From assembly GCA_902494715.1 (NCBI GenBank), contig CABUUJ010000015.1:1-38279 (forward strand): DNA of 38,279 nucleotides, read 5' to 3'. This DNA is from an uncultured Collinsella sp. (GTDB lineage: Bacteria; Actinomycetota; Coriobacteriia; Coriobacteriales; Coriobacteriaceae). Both the position numbers and the translations under genes were made by a program. This document shows positions 8,799 to 15,916 of the stretch, one piece after another (the stretch's first letter is position 1; every line of letters begins with the position of its first letter). A model generated the notes under the pieces. The model had not been told where the DNA came from. It searched no databases and was given only the letters and a program-made list of their open reading frames with translations.

Positions 8799-8837
8799 AC
8801 GGCGGGGGTGTGTGAAACACCCGTGCACCCCCGCCGT
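8799..8837 (-). other. Strong hairpin between adhE and the phosphotransferase
   Basis: ACGGCGGGGGTG (8799-8810) pairs perfectly with CACCCCCGCCGT (8826-8837), and GTG/CAC pairs inside the loop. On the minus strand no U-tract follows it; a TTTTT run comes before it instead. It may be a weak terminator or an RNA stabiliser for the adhE message that lowers expression of the downstream gene. Confidence 0.6.
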
Positions 8838-8854
8838 TAAAAACCGTGCTAGAA

Positions 8855-11503
8855 CTAGCAGACGGCGTAATCCTGAGGCTCTCGGCCGTAGTAGGCGTCC
8901 AGGTAGAGCTCCTTGATCTCGCTCATGAGCGGGTAGCGCGGGTTAGCGCCGGTGCACTGGTCGTTGAATGCCTGCTCGGTCATCTCGTCGAGGGTGTCGA
9001 GGAAGTACTTCTCGTCAACGCCGTACTCAGCGATGGTGTGCTTGACACCGATGAAGTCGCAGAGCTCGGTGAGCTTGGTGATGAAGTTCTCGAAGACCTC
9101 ACGGTCGTCCTTGCCGTCGATGCCGCAGTAACGAGCCATCTCGGCGTAGTTGTGCAGCGCGTTGGGGTAAGGATACTGAGAGAAGGTTCCCATCTTGACA
9201 GGAGCCTCGGCGGCGTTGTAACGCATGACGCGGGTCAGGATGACTGCGTTTGCGAGGCCGTGGGGCAGATGGTGGAAAGCGCCGAGCTTGTGGGCCATGG
9301 AGTGGTTGAGGCCCAGGAAGGCGTTACCGAATGCCATACCGGCCATGCAGGATGCGTTGTGCATCTCCTCGCGAGCGTGCGGATCCTTGGCACCGTTGGT
9401 GAAGGAGCTCGGGAGGTTCTCGAAGACGAGCTTTGCGGCGCGCTCGGAGAGGCCCTTGGTGTAATCGGAAGCCATGATGGAGACGTAGGACTCGATGGCG
9501 TGGGTCATGACGTCAATACCGGAAGCTGCGGTGAGGCCCTTCGGGGCGGTCATGCAGTTGTCGGCGTCGACGATAGCCATGTTGGGGAGCAGCGCGTAGT
9601 CGGCGAGCGGCCACTTGATGCCGGTCTCCTTGTCGGTGATGATGGCGAACGGCGTGCACTCGGAGCCAGTGCCCGAAGAGGTCGGGACGGCGACGAAGTA
9701 AGCCTTCTTGCCCATCTCGGGGAAGGTGAAGATACGCTTGCGGATGTCCATGAAGTCCATGGCCATGTCCTCGAAGTTCGCCTCGGGGTGCTCGTACATC
9801 ATCCACATGATCTTGCCGGCGTCCATTGCGGAACCGCCGCCGACGGCGATGATGACATCCGGCTCGAAGAGCGTCATCTGCTTGGCGCCGCGACGTGCGC
9901 ACTGCAGGGAGGGATCGGGCTCAACGTCGTAGAAGCAGTCGTGAGCGATGCCCATCTCATCGAGCTTGGCCTCGATGGCACGCGTGTTGCCATTCTTGAA
10001 GAGGAACTGGTCGGTAACGATGAAGGCGCGCTTCTTGCCCATTACGGTGCCGAGCTCGTCGAGTGCGACGGGCGTGCAACCCTTCTTGAAGTAGACCTTC
10101 TCGGGTGCGCGGAACCACAGCATGTTCTCGCGGCGCTCTGCCACGGTCTTGACGTTGATCAAGTGCTTCACCCCAACGTTCTCGGAGACGGAGTTGCCAC
10201 CCCAGGAGCCGCAGCCCAGGGTTAGAGACGGCTTCATGCCGAAGTTGTAGAGGTCACCGATGCCGCCGTGCGAGGACGGGGTGTTGATGACGATGCGGCA
10301 GGCCTTCATGACGTGCTGGAACTTAGCGATCTTCTCGCTCTGTGCCGGGTGCACGTAGAGAGAGGCGGTGTGGCCCGGGCCACCTGCGAGGACGAGGTGC
10401 TCTGCCTTGTCAACGGCCTCCTGGAAGTCCTTGGCGTGATACATAGCGAGGACCGGGGAGAGCTTCTCGTGGGAGAACTCTTCCTTCTCGGGATCGGTGG
10501 AGGTGACCTCGGCGATCAGGATCTTGGTCTTGGCGGGAACCTCGATGCCGGCGAGCTCGGCGATCTTGGCGGCAGCCATGCCGGGGATGCGGTGATCGAG
10601 TGCGCCGTTCTTGAACATGGCGGCACGCAGGGCGTCCATCTCGGCACCCTGCTTGACGAAGTAGCAGCCGCGACGCTGGAACTCAGCCTTGACATCCTTG
10701 TAGATGGAGTCGAGGACGGTGACGGACTGCTCGGAAGCGCAGATCATGCCGTTGTCGAACGTCTTGGAGTGGATGATGGAGTTGACGGCGAGCTTGATGT
10801 CCGCGGTATCGTCGATGATGACCGGGGTGTTGCCGGCGCCGACGCCGAGTGCGGGCTTACCGGAGGAGTAAGCAGCCTTGACCATGCCCGGGCCACCGGT
10901 TGCGAGAATGATGTCGACGTCGCGCATGACCATGTTGGTCAGCTCGATGGACGGCTTGTCGACCCAGCCGATGATGCCCTCAGGAGCACCGGCCTTGACA
11001 GCTGCGTCGAGAACGAGCTTGGCGGCGGCGATGGTGCACTTGGCGGCTGCCGGGTGCGGGGAGATGATGATGGCGTTACGGGTCTTCAGGCAGATGAGCG
11101 TCTTGAAGATGGCCGTGGAGGTCGGGTTGGTGGTCGGGATGACAGCGCCAACGATACCGATCGGCTCGGCGACCTTGGTGATGCCGTAAGCGTCGTCGCG
11201 CTCGATGACACCGCAGGTCTTGGTGTTCTTGTAAGCGTTGTAGATGTACTCAGCGGCGTAGTGGTTCTTGATGACCTTGTCCTCGAGAACGCCACGGCCT
11301 GTCTCCTCGATGGCGAGCTTGGCCAAAGGAATACGAGCCTTGTTGGCGGCCATAGCAGCCTCGTAGAAGATCTTGTCTACCTGCTCCTGAGTGTACTCAG
11401 CGAATTTAGCCTGGGCCTCACGCATAGATTTGAGTTTGGCCTCAAGCGCCTCCACGTTGTCCACGATGGCGGGAGTAGTGTTTTCCGGTGACTTTTTCAC
11501 CAT
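8855..11503 (-). CDS. adhE: Bifunctional acetaldehyde-CoA/alcohol dehydrogenase
   Basis: AdhE (882 aa, full length for the family) reduces acetyl-CoA to acetaldehyde and then to ethanol with two NADH, regenerating NAD+ in fermentation. In E. coli it forms filaments (spirosomes). The N-terminal aldehyde dehydrogenase domain (about 1-440) has VGAGNTPVIID and the catalytic Cys255 in DNGMICASEQS. The C-terminal iron-dependent alcohol dehydrogenase has AVGGGSAMDAGKIMW, TSSGTGSECTPFA and the metal-ligand histidines in NHSMAHKLGAFHHLPHG. AAGGAG precedes the ATG on the minus strand. Upstream lie an extended -10 promoter and paired operator-like sites, so regulated expression is likely. The codon bias gives long antisense open frames here, which are shadows. 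Confidence 0.98.
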   Translation of the reverse strand: MVKKSPENTTPAIVDNVEALEAKLKSMREAQAKFAEYTQEQVDKIFYEAAMAANKARIPLAKLAIEETGRGVLEDKVIKNHYAAEYIYNAYKNTKTCGVIERDDAYGITKVAEPIGIVGAVIPTTNPTSTAIFKTLICLKTRNAIIISPHPAAAKCTIAAAKLVLDAAVKAGAPEGIIGWVDKPSIELTNMVMRDVDIILATGGPGMVKAAYSSGKPALGVGAGNTPVIIDDTADIKLAVNSIIHSKTFDNGMICASEQSVTVLDSIYKDVKAEFQRRGCYFVKQGAEMDALRAAMFKNGALDHRIPGMAAAKIAELAGIEVPAKTKILIAEVTSTDPEKEEFSHEKLSPVLAMYHAKDFQEAVDKAEHLVLAGGPGHTASLYVHPAQSEKIAKFQHVMKACRIVINTPSSHGGIGDLYNFGMKPSLTLGCGSWGGNSVSENVGVKHLINVKTVAERRENMLWFRAPEKVYFKKGCTPVALDELGTVMGKKRAFIVTDQFLFKNGNTRAIEAKLDEMGIAHDCFYDVEPDPSLQCARRGAKQMTLFEPDVIIAVGGGSAMDAGKIMWMMYEHPEANFEDMAMDFMDIRKRIFTFPEMGKKAYFVAVPTSSGTGSECTPFAIITDKETGIKWPLADYALLPNMAIVDADNCMTAPKGLTAASGIDVMTHAIESYVSIMASDYTKGLSERAAKLVFENLPSSFTNGAKDPHAREEMHNASCMAGMAFGNAFLGLNHSMAHKLGAFHHLPHGLANAVILTRVMRYNAAEAPVKMGTFSQYPYPNALHNYAEMARYCGIDGKDDREVFENFITKLTELCDFIGVKHTIAEYGVDEKYFLDTLDEMTEQAFNDQCTGANPRYPLMSEIKELYLDAYYGREPQDYAVC

Positions 11504-11543
11504 TTGTGTCTCCTTGCGATCGGAGATTTACCCTACAAGATGC

Positions 11544-11552
11544 ATGATAGCA
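11544..11552 (-). promoter_or_regulatory. adhE promoter, extended -10
   Basis: On the minus strand TGCTATCAT (11552-11544) is an extended -10 element 41 bases before the adhE ATG. No good -35 is seen at the right distance. The predicted start of transcription is near 11537, giving a ~34-nt leader that contains the AAGGAG. Confidence 0.6.
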
Positions 11553-11595
11553 AGAAATAATTCGGTGAACGGGCAGATTCCCGTAAAAGACAAAC

Positions 11596-11625
11596 TAAAA
11601 CGCTTCAATCAAATGAACCGTTTCA
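11596..11625. promoter_or_regulatory. Tandem LacI-like operator pair upstream of adhE
   Basis: TAAAACGCTTCA (11596-11607) and TGAACCGTTTCA (11614-11625) are 12-mers of the palindromic TGAAnCGnTTnA type. Their centres are 18 bp apart. Together they also form a 26-bp inverted repeat (AAACGCTTCA, 6-base spacer, TGAACCGTTT; 9 of 10 pairs). They lie about 63 and 81 bases upstream of the predicted adhE transcription start. LacI/CcpA-family proteins bind sites of this shape; the regulator is not identified. Confidence 0.5.
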
Positions 11626-11656
11626 ACTAAATCTATCTGCCTTGCGTATCGCCCCG

Positions 11657-11707
11657 CTCATTGGGGACAGACTTACATGAGTGCTTTCACTCATTTGGGA
11701 CAGACAT
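11657..11707 (+). repeat. 51-bp left inverted repeat of the RAYT element
   Basis: It starts CTCATTGGGGACAGAC and ends TTTGGGACAGACAT, with the hairpin ATGAGTG-CTTT-CACTCAT (11677-11694) between two GGGACAGAC boxes. It matches the reverse complement of 12297-12347 at 49 of 51 positions. The layout (box, small palindrome, box) is like a REP unit. Confidence 0.9.
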
Positions 11708-11761
11708 CGATTTGCCATTTTGCCGTTCTGGGCCTGTTATTGCCGCTCATTGGATATAAAT

Positions 11762-12265
11762 AGGTTACAGGCTCAGCATTTTGACAATCGCTATTCGCGG
11801 GTCGCGGTTGAGTCGGACACGCAGGCAGTGCAGCTGCTCGATTATATCCATCTCAATCCCGTGAAAGGTGCGCTCGACTCACTTGAGGCGTACCGCTGGT
11901 CAAGTTACAAGGCATATCAGCTGGGCTACGATCCCTTTGATATTTGTGATGCGGCCCCTATGCTCGATATTGTCGGAGGTTCCCGTTGCTATTGCGAGCA
12001 TATCGAGGAAGTTGCCGGGCGCATCTGGTCAGAGGAGATTCTTCCACGCCGACGGATCCTCGATGAGGATGCTCTTTCCGTTGCGCGCGAAGTCCTTCCG
12101 AGCATAGATCCTGCGCTGCTCAAGGCCCTGCCACGCCCCGATCGTGATGCGTGTCTGCTGAGGCTCAGGCGGGCACATCTCACGGTCAAGCAAATTGCCC
12201 GTATCACCGGCATCGGCGCTACAAGCGTGACCAAGGCCACCGTAGGCTGGAGGGAGGCTGCGTGA
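11762..12265 (+). pseudogene. RAYT (REP-associated tyrosine transposase), N-terminally truncated
   Basis: The preserved part matches the C-terminal half of IS200-like RAYT proteins: HFDNRYSRVAVESDTQ (degenerate form of the usual FQGRY...VEDD), then LLDYIHLNPVKGALDS and YRWSSYKAYQLG, then a C-terminal helix-turn-helix-like tail (HLTVKQIARITGIGATSVTK). The N-terminal ~80-100 residues that should hold the HUH metal-binding motif (usually NHVHLL) are missing. The 80 bases upstream stay open by chance but resemble nothing. An 11-bp direct repeat (CCGCTCATTGG at 11654 and 11743) brackets the lost part and may mark a deletion. It is called a pseudogene because the catalytic motif is absent. Confidence 0.85.
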
Positions 12266-12296
12266 GGCAGGGGCCGAACCGCTGCCGGCATGCGTA

Positions 12297-12347
12297 ATGT
12301 CTGTCCCAAATGCGTGAAAACACTCATGTAAGTCTGTCCCCAATGAG
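12297..12347 (-). repeat. 51-bp right inverted repeat of the RAYT element
   Basis: Reverse complement of the left repeat (11657-11707) with two mismatches, one in the hairpin loop and one in its stem. The outer end (CAATGAG, 12341-12347) lies four bases before the rpmB terminator, whose loop again holds CTCATTGGGGA (12362-12372). Confidence 0.9.
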
Positions 12348-12350
12348 TGC

Positions 12351-12382
12351 AAAAAGGCGCCCTCATTGGGGAGGGCGCCTTT
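12351..12382 (-). terminator. Intrinsic terminator of rpmB (minus strand)
   Basis: AAAGGCGCCCTC (12353-12364) and GAGGGCGCCTTT (12371-12382) form a perfect 12-bp stem with a 6-base loop. Read on the minus strand it ends in TTTTT. It lies 68 bases after the rpmB stop. Confidence 0.9.
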
Positions 12383-12450
12383 GGTAAGTTCTATGTGAAC
12401 GCGAGGTCTTTGACCCGGAGAGTCCGAGGTACTTGTTGGTAAGACCTTAT

Positions 12451-12639
12451 TTACGAGCGCACAACCTTGCCGGACTTGAGGCAGGTGGAGCAAACGTTCA
12501 TCTTGCGACGGTGACCATCGACGACGACGTAAACGCGCTGGATGTTGGGGCGGAACTTACGGTTGGTGACGCGGTGAGAGTGGCTGATGGAGCGACCGGC
12601 AACGGGGTGCTTACCGCAAACTTCGCAAACTTTGGACAT
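12451..12639 (-). CDS. rpmB: 50S ribosomal protein L28, zinc-ribbon form
   Basis: L28 (62 aa), a small basic protein of the large ribosomal subunit. It begins SKVCEVCGKHPVAGRSISHS, then RVTNRKFRPNIQRV, and ends CSTCLKSGKVVRS. The CxxC near residue 5 and the CSTC near residue 53 make this the four-cysteine, zinc-binding paralog type. Many bacteria also carry a cysteine-free copy used under zinc limitation; none is in the window. The ATG at 12639 is chosen over one 16 codons upstream because AAGGAGG lies a few bases before it on the minus strand and the family start matches. It has its own promoter and terminator, so it is monocistronic. Confidence 0.95.
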   Translation of the reverse strand: MSKVCEVCGKHPVAGRSISHSHRVTNRKFRPNIQRVYVVVDGHRRKMNVCSTCLKSGKVVRS

Positions 12640-12693
12640 AACTGACCCTCCTTGGGCGACAAACGAACATGTCGCGTTAACAAACAAGCCTGA

Positions 12694-12702
12694 ACTATAG
12701 CA
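12694..12702 (-). promoter_or_regulatory. rpmB promoter, extended -10
   Basis: TGCTATAGT on the minus strand (12702-12694), 55-63 bases before the rpmB ATG. No convincing -35 at 17 bp. The same nonamer precedes rpsT. Confidence 0.6.
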
Positions 12703-12928
12703 CAGAAGTCGCTCCCTGTGCGCAATCTACACAGAGATATTCCTCTTTTGGCGATAGTGCTCACGCCACGGCCCTGGACGTAGATCCGATTTGCGTGCAG
12801 CAGAGGGGATTATGCCAGCTCGTGCGTGCGTTTTCAAGCTCGTCCCACAAATATATAGGTTTATTGAGCTTTGGGCTCCGTTTACGGATTGCTCTGTATT
12901 TATGCTCGCAATTAAGCTCGAGGTTGTC
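12703..12928. other. Non-coding stretch between the rpmB promoter and the pyr promoter region
   Basis: This is most of the 450-bp gap between the divergent rpmB and pyrR genes. No open frame with a ribosome-binding site, no tRNA-like fold and no clear repeat was seen. The last ~90 bases are AT-rich (ATATATAGGTTTATTG around 12850-12865) and may hold upstream promoter elements. Confidence 0.5.
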
Positions 12929-12934
12929 TACACT
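12929..12934 (+). promoter_or_regulatory. Candidate -10 of the pyr operon
   Basis: TACACT lies about 30 bases before the structured leader. The -35 region is poor. It is chosen mainly because it places the start of transcription just ahead of the attenuator fold. The alternative TTAAAG at 12948 is weaker. Confidence 0.35.
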
Positions 12935-12960
12935 ATCCCATGACCATTAAAGGGGTACGA

Positions 12961-13050
12961 GATACCCACATGGAATTACATAGCTGCCCAAAGAGCAGCC
13001 CTTCCTGTGGGTGTCTGGTCCGCTTTAAGCGGTCGGGCATCTATTTTTTT
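12961..13050 (+). promoter_or_regulatory. PyrR-type attenuator leader of the pyr operon
   Basis: Three parts are visible. A long stem pairs GATACCCACA (12961-12970) with TGTGGGTGTC (13006-13015, one G-U). It encloses a small hairpin GCTGC-CCAAAGA-GCAGC (12983-12999), whose CCAAAGAG loop resembles the known PyrR-binding loop UCCAGAGAGG. Next comes a terminator stem with core CCGCT-TTA-AGCGG (13020-13032), extended to 13012-13039, followed by seven T's (13044-13050). The stems share bases 13012-13015 and so compete. By analogy with Bacillus, UMP-bound PyrR would set the balance and stop transcription when pyrimidines are plentiful. The direction of the switch is inferred. Confidence 0.7.
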
Positions 13051-13089
13051 GACTGTGTCAGCAGTCAAGACATGTGAGGAAGGAGATCG

Positions 13090-13674
13090 ATGGGCACGAC
13101 TTCCCCCAAGGCGGTCATCATGGACGAGACCGCCGTCAATCGAGCGATGACCCGCATCGCGCACGAGATTCTCGAGCGCAACGAGGGCTGTGAAGACCTC
13201 GCTCTGGTCGGCATCGTCACGCGCGGCGACCTTCTGGCAAAGAAGCTCGCCGAGGAGATCAAGGAGATCGAGGGCGTCGACGTTCCGCTCGGCAGCCTCG
13301 ACATTAGCTTCTACCGCGATGACTATGCGACCAATTTCGCTCCCGCGATCCACGCCACCAACATTCCCTTTAGCGTCGACGGCAAGCGCGTCGTGCTGGT
13401 GGACGACATCCTGTATACGGGCCGTACCATTCGCGCCGCTCTCGACGCCGTCATGGACCTGGGCCGTCCGAACCGCATTGAGCTGGCTGTCCTCGTTGAC
13501 CGCGGCCACCGCGAGCTCCCCATCTCGCCGGACTTTGTCGGCAAGAACGTTCCCTCGTCGCATGAGGAGAACGTGCACCTATATATGAAGGAAGTCGACG
13601 GCCACACCGCCGTCGAGATTAACGACGTCGCGCCGGGTTCCCACGTGGGCTCCGCGCCGCTGGGAGGTGAGTAG
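13090..13674 (+). CDS. pyrR: Bifunctional pyr operon regulator / uracil phosphoribosyltransferase
   Basis: PyrR (194 aa) binds pyr leader RNA when loaded with UMP and often also makes UMP from uracil and PRPP. The type I phosphoribosyltransferase PRPP loop is VVLVDDILYTGRTIRAALDA near residues 99-118. The N-terminal segment IAHEILERNEGCEDLALVGI and the flexible loop RDDYATNF are also typical. ATG 13090 has AAGGAG 6-7 bases upstream. It is the first gene after the attenuator leader, so it autoregulates the operon it heads. Its C-terminus runs about 10 residues past the usual end. pyrB starts five bases after the stop. Confidence 0.95.
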   Translation: MGTTSPKAVIMDETAVNRAMTRIAHEILERNEGCEDLALVGIVTRGDLLAKKLAEEIKEIEGVDVPLGSLDISFYRDDYATNFAPAIHATNIPFSVDGKRVVLVDDILYTGRTIRAALDAVMDLGRPNRIELAVLVDRGHRELPISPDFVGKNVPSSHEENVHLYMKEVDGHTAVEINDVAPGSHVGSAPLGGE

Positions 13675-13678
13675 TACC

Positions 13679-14623
13679 GTGGCGTTCAACCATAAGCACC
13701 TGATCGACATTACCGAGTACTCCGAAGAGGACATCAAGCTCATCCTCGAGACCGCCAAGGCGTTCTCCGAGGTTAACGAGCGTGCGATCAAGAAGGTCCC
13801 CACGCTCAAGGGCAAGACCATCGTCAACATGTTCAACGAGCCCTCGACGCGCACCCGTAGCTCCTTCGAGCTCGCCGAGAAGCGTCTTTCGGCCGACAGC
13901 CTCAACTTTGGCGGCTCCTCGACCTCCACGGTCAAGGGCGAGAGCCTCGTCGATACCGTCGAGACCCTCAACGCCTATAAGATCGACTGCATCGTTGTGC
14001 GCGACAAGCACGCCGGCGCTCCCTACATCGTCACGCAGAACTCGCCCGCGAGCGTCATCTGCGCCGGTGACGGCAAGCACAACCACCCCACGCAGGCCCT
14101 GCTCGACCTGTACACCATCTGGGAGCACAAGGGTGACTTCCACGGTCTGAAGGTCGCCGTCGTCGGCGATATCGCGCACTCCCGCGTCTGCGGCTCGCTG
14201 ATCCCCGCCCTTAAGATCATGGGCTGCGAGACCTACGCCGTCGCCCCCGGCACGCTGCTGCCGCCGGCGCCCGAGGTCCTGGGCTGCGACCACGTGACGA
14301 GCGACCTCGATTCCGTCCTGCCCGAGCTGGACGTCGTCTACATGCTGCGCGTGCAGCAGGAGCGCCTCGAGGGCGCCCCGTTCCCCACGATTCGCGAGTA
14401 CCACAAGCTCTTCGGCCTGACCAAGGACCGCGAGAAGCTCATGAAGCCCGACGCGATCATCTGCCACCCGGGCCCCATCAACCGCGGTGTCGAGTTCGAC
14501 TCCTATATGGCCGACCACCCGCAACGCTCCGTCATCCTGGAGCAGGTCTACGCCGGTATCTGCGTGCGTATGGCTATCCTGTATCTGCTGCTTGGAGGTG
14601 CCGATAATGGCCTTGCTTCTTAA
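13679..14623 (+). CDS. pyrB: Aspartate carbamoyltransferase catalytic subunit
   Basis: ATCase (314 aa) joins carbamoyl phosphate and aspartate, the committed step of pyrimidine synthesis. The carbamoyl-phosphate signature PSTRTRSSFELAEKR is near residue 55, and HNHPTQALLDLYT is the HPTQ motif. LDVVYMLRVQQER and CHPGPINRGVEFDS are in the aspartate domain. There is no regulatory pyrI gene, so this should be an unregulated trimer controlled at transcription. GTG 13679 is chosen because GGGAGG lies 11 bases upstream. An earlier in-frame GTG at 13667 overlaps that site. The last 17 bases overlap pyrC. Confidence 0.95.
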   Translation: MAFNHKHLIDITEYSEEDIKLILETAKAFSEVNERAIKKVPTLKGKTIVNMFNEPSTRTRSSFELAEKRLSADSLNFGGSSTSTVKGESLVDTVETLNAYKIDCIVVRDKHAGAPYIVTQNSPASVICAGDGKHNHPTQALLDLYTIWEHKGDFHGLKVAVVGDIAHSRVCGSLIPALKIMGCETYAVAPGTLLPPAPEVLGCDHVTSDLDSVLPELDVVYMLRVQQERLEGAPFPTIREYHKLFGLTKDREKLMKPDAIICHPGPINRGVEFDSYMADHPQRSVILEQVYAGICVRMAILYLLLGGADNGLAS

Positions 14624-15896
14624 GAATGCCCACGTCGTCGACCCGTCCGTCGAGCTTGACGGTGTCGTTGACGTCCTGATTGACGGCGACAAGATCGCCG
14701 AGGTCGGCGAGAATCTCGCCGTCGAGGGAGCCGAGGTCCGCGATCTTTCCGGCAAGTACCTCGTCCCTGGCCTGGTGGATATGCACGTTCACCTTCGCGA
14801 GCCCGGCTACGAGGTCAAAGAGGACATCGAGAGCGGCACCCGCGCAGCTGCCAAGGGCGGCTTTACCGGCGTGTGCGCCATGCCCAACACCGATCCCGTC
14901 ACCGATAACGGCACCGTCGTGGAGTTCGTCAAGTCCCGTGCTGCCGAGGTCGGTCACTGCCGCGTCTATCCGTCGGGCGCCATGACCCGCGGTCTTAAGG
15001 GCGAGGCCATGTCCGAGATGGGCGATATGGTCGCCCACGGCGCCGTCGCCTTCACCGACGACGGTCGCGGCGTGCAGGGCGCGGGCATGCTCCGTCGTTG
15101 CATGGACTACGGCAAGATGTTCGGCAAGGTCTTTATGAGCCACTGCCAGGACGAGGATCTGGTCGGCCACGGCCAGATCAACGAGGGCAAGGTCTCGACC
15201 CGTCTGGCTCTCGAGGGTTGGCCGGCTGCCGGCGAGGAGCTCCAGATCGCCCGTGACATTGAGATCGCCAAGCTGACCGGTGTCAAGCTGCACATCCAGC
15301 ACATCTCCACCTCTCACGGTCTCGAGCTCGTGCGTGCCGGTAAGGCCGCCGGCGTTCAGGTTACCTGCGAGGCCACCCCGCACCACATGTTCCTGACCGA
15401 GAACGACCTGGACGAGACCTACAACACCTCGCTCAAGGTCAACCCGCCGCTGCGTACCGAGGAGGATGCCGAGGCCATCCGTCAGGGCGTCATCGACGGC
15501 ACCGTCGACGCTATCGTCACCGATCACGCTCCCCACACCCCGTGGGAGAAGGCCCGCGAGTTCGAGCTTGCGCCCTTTGGTATGATCGGCCTCGAGACCT
15601 CGCTGTCGCTCGTACTCACCGAGCTGGTCAACACGGGCAAGATGAGCATGGGCCGCATGGTCGAGCTCATGGCCATCAAACCGCGTGAGATCCTGGGTCT
15701 CGACCAGGTTCAGGTCAAGGCGGGCTCCGTTGCCGACCTGACCGTGTTCGACGCTTCCGCCACCTGGACGGTTGGCGAGGACGGTTACGAGTCGCGCGCC
15801 GAAAACTCCGGTTTCGCCGGCCGCACGCTTACCGGCCGTGCCACCGATGTGTTTGTCGGCGGTAAGCAGACGCTCGCCGACGGCTGCATCTGCTAG
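14607..15896 (+). CDS. pyrC: Dihydroorotase
   Basis: Dihydroorotase (429 aa) cyclises carbamoyl aspartate to dihydroorotate. It is the amidohydrolase-fold, Gram-positive/class I type. Metal ligands appear in DMHVHLREPG (about residue 57), HCQDEDLVGHG, HIQHISTSHG, and TDHAPHTPWEK (about 305-315). ATG 14607 lies inside the pyrB end, with GGAGG about 10 bases upstream, so translation is probably coupled. The frame is open further back, but those codons are pyrB sequence. A G+C-rich hairpin sits in the 92-base gap before pyrK. Confidence 0.95.
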   Translation: MALLLKNAHVVDPSVELDGVVDVLIDGDKIAEVGENLAVEGAEVRDLSGKYLVPGLVDMHVHLREPGYEVKEDIESGTRAAAKGGFTGVCAMPNTDPVTDNGTVVEFVKSRAAEVGHCRVYPSGAMTRGLKGEAMSEMGDMVAHGAVAFTDDGRGVQGAGMLRRCMDYGKMFGKVFMSHCQDEDLVGHGQINEGKVSTRLALEGWPAAGEELQIARDIEIAKLTGVKLHIQHISTSHGLELVRAGKAAGVQVTCEATPHHMFLTENDLDETYNTSLKVNPPLRTEEDAEAIRQGVIDGTVDAIVTDHAPHTPWEKAREFELAPFGMIGLETSLSLVLTELVNTGKMSMGRMVELMAIKPREILGLDQVQVKAGSVADLTVFDASATWTVGEDGYESRAENSGFAGRTLTGRATDVFVGGKQTLADGCIC

Positions 15897-15916
15897 CATA
15901 GCCTTATCGCTTTTGT

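Larger units (their letters stand above)
11657..12347 (+). mobile_element. Decayed REP-associated transposase (IS200-like) element
   Basis: A 691-bp segment bounded by the two 51-bp inverted repeats and holding a truncated RAYT gene. It lies between the adhE control region and the rpmB terminator. No target-site duplication is visible, as expected for HUH/Y1 transposases. Because the transposase lacks its catalytic half, the copy should be immobile unless helped in trans. RAYT proteins are known to be linked to REP/BIME palindromes. Assigning these repeats as the cognate REP is inference from position. Confidence 0.75.

Noticed and set aside
8846..11491. Two long plus-strand open frames (459 and 407 codons) opposite adhE
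   Set aside because: They are shadows of the adhE codon pattern, rich in Val/Leu/Gly/Asp, with no ribosome-binding site or recognisable domain.
12383..12450. Possible tRNA-like or small RNA segment after rpmB
   Set aside because: No acceptor stem or T-loop sequence could be found; it is simply the rpmB 3' untranslated region.
12433..12645. Plus-strand frame across rpmB
   Set aside because: It lies opposite the zinc-type L28 gene and has no ribosome-binding site.
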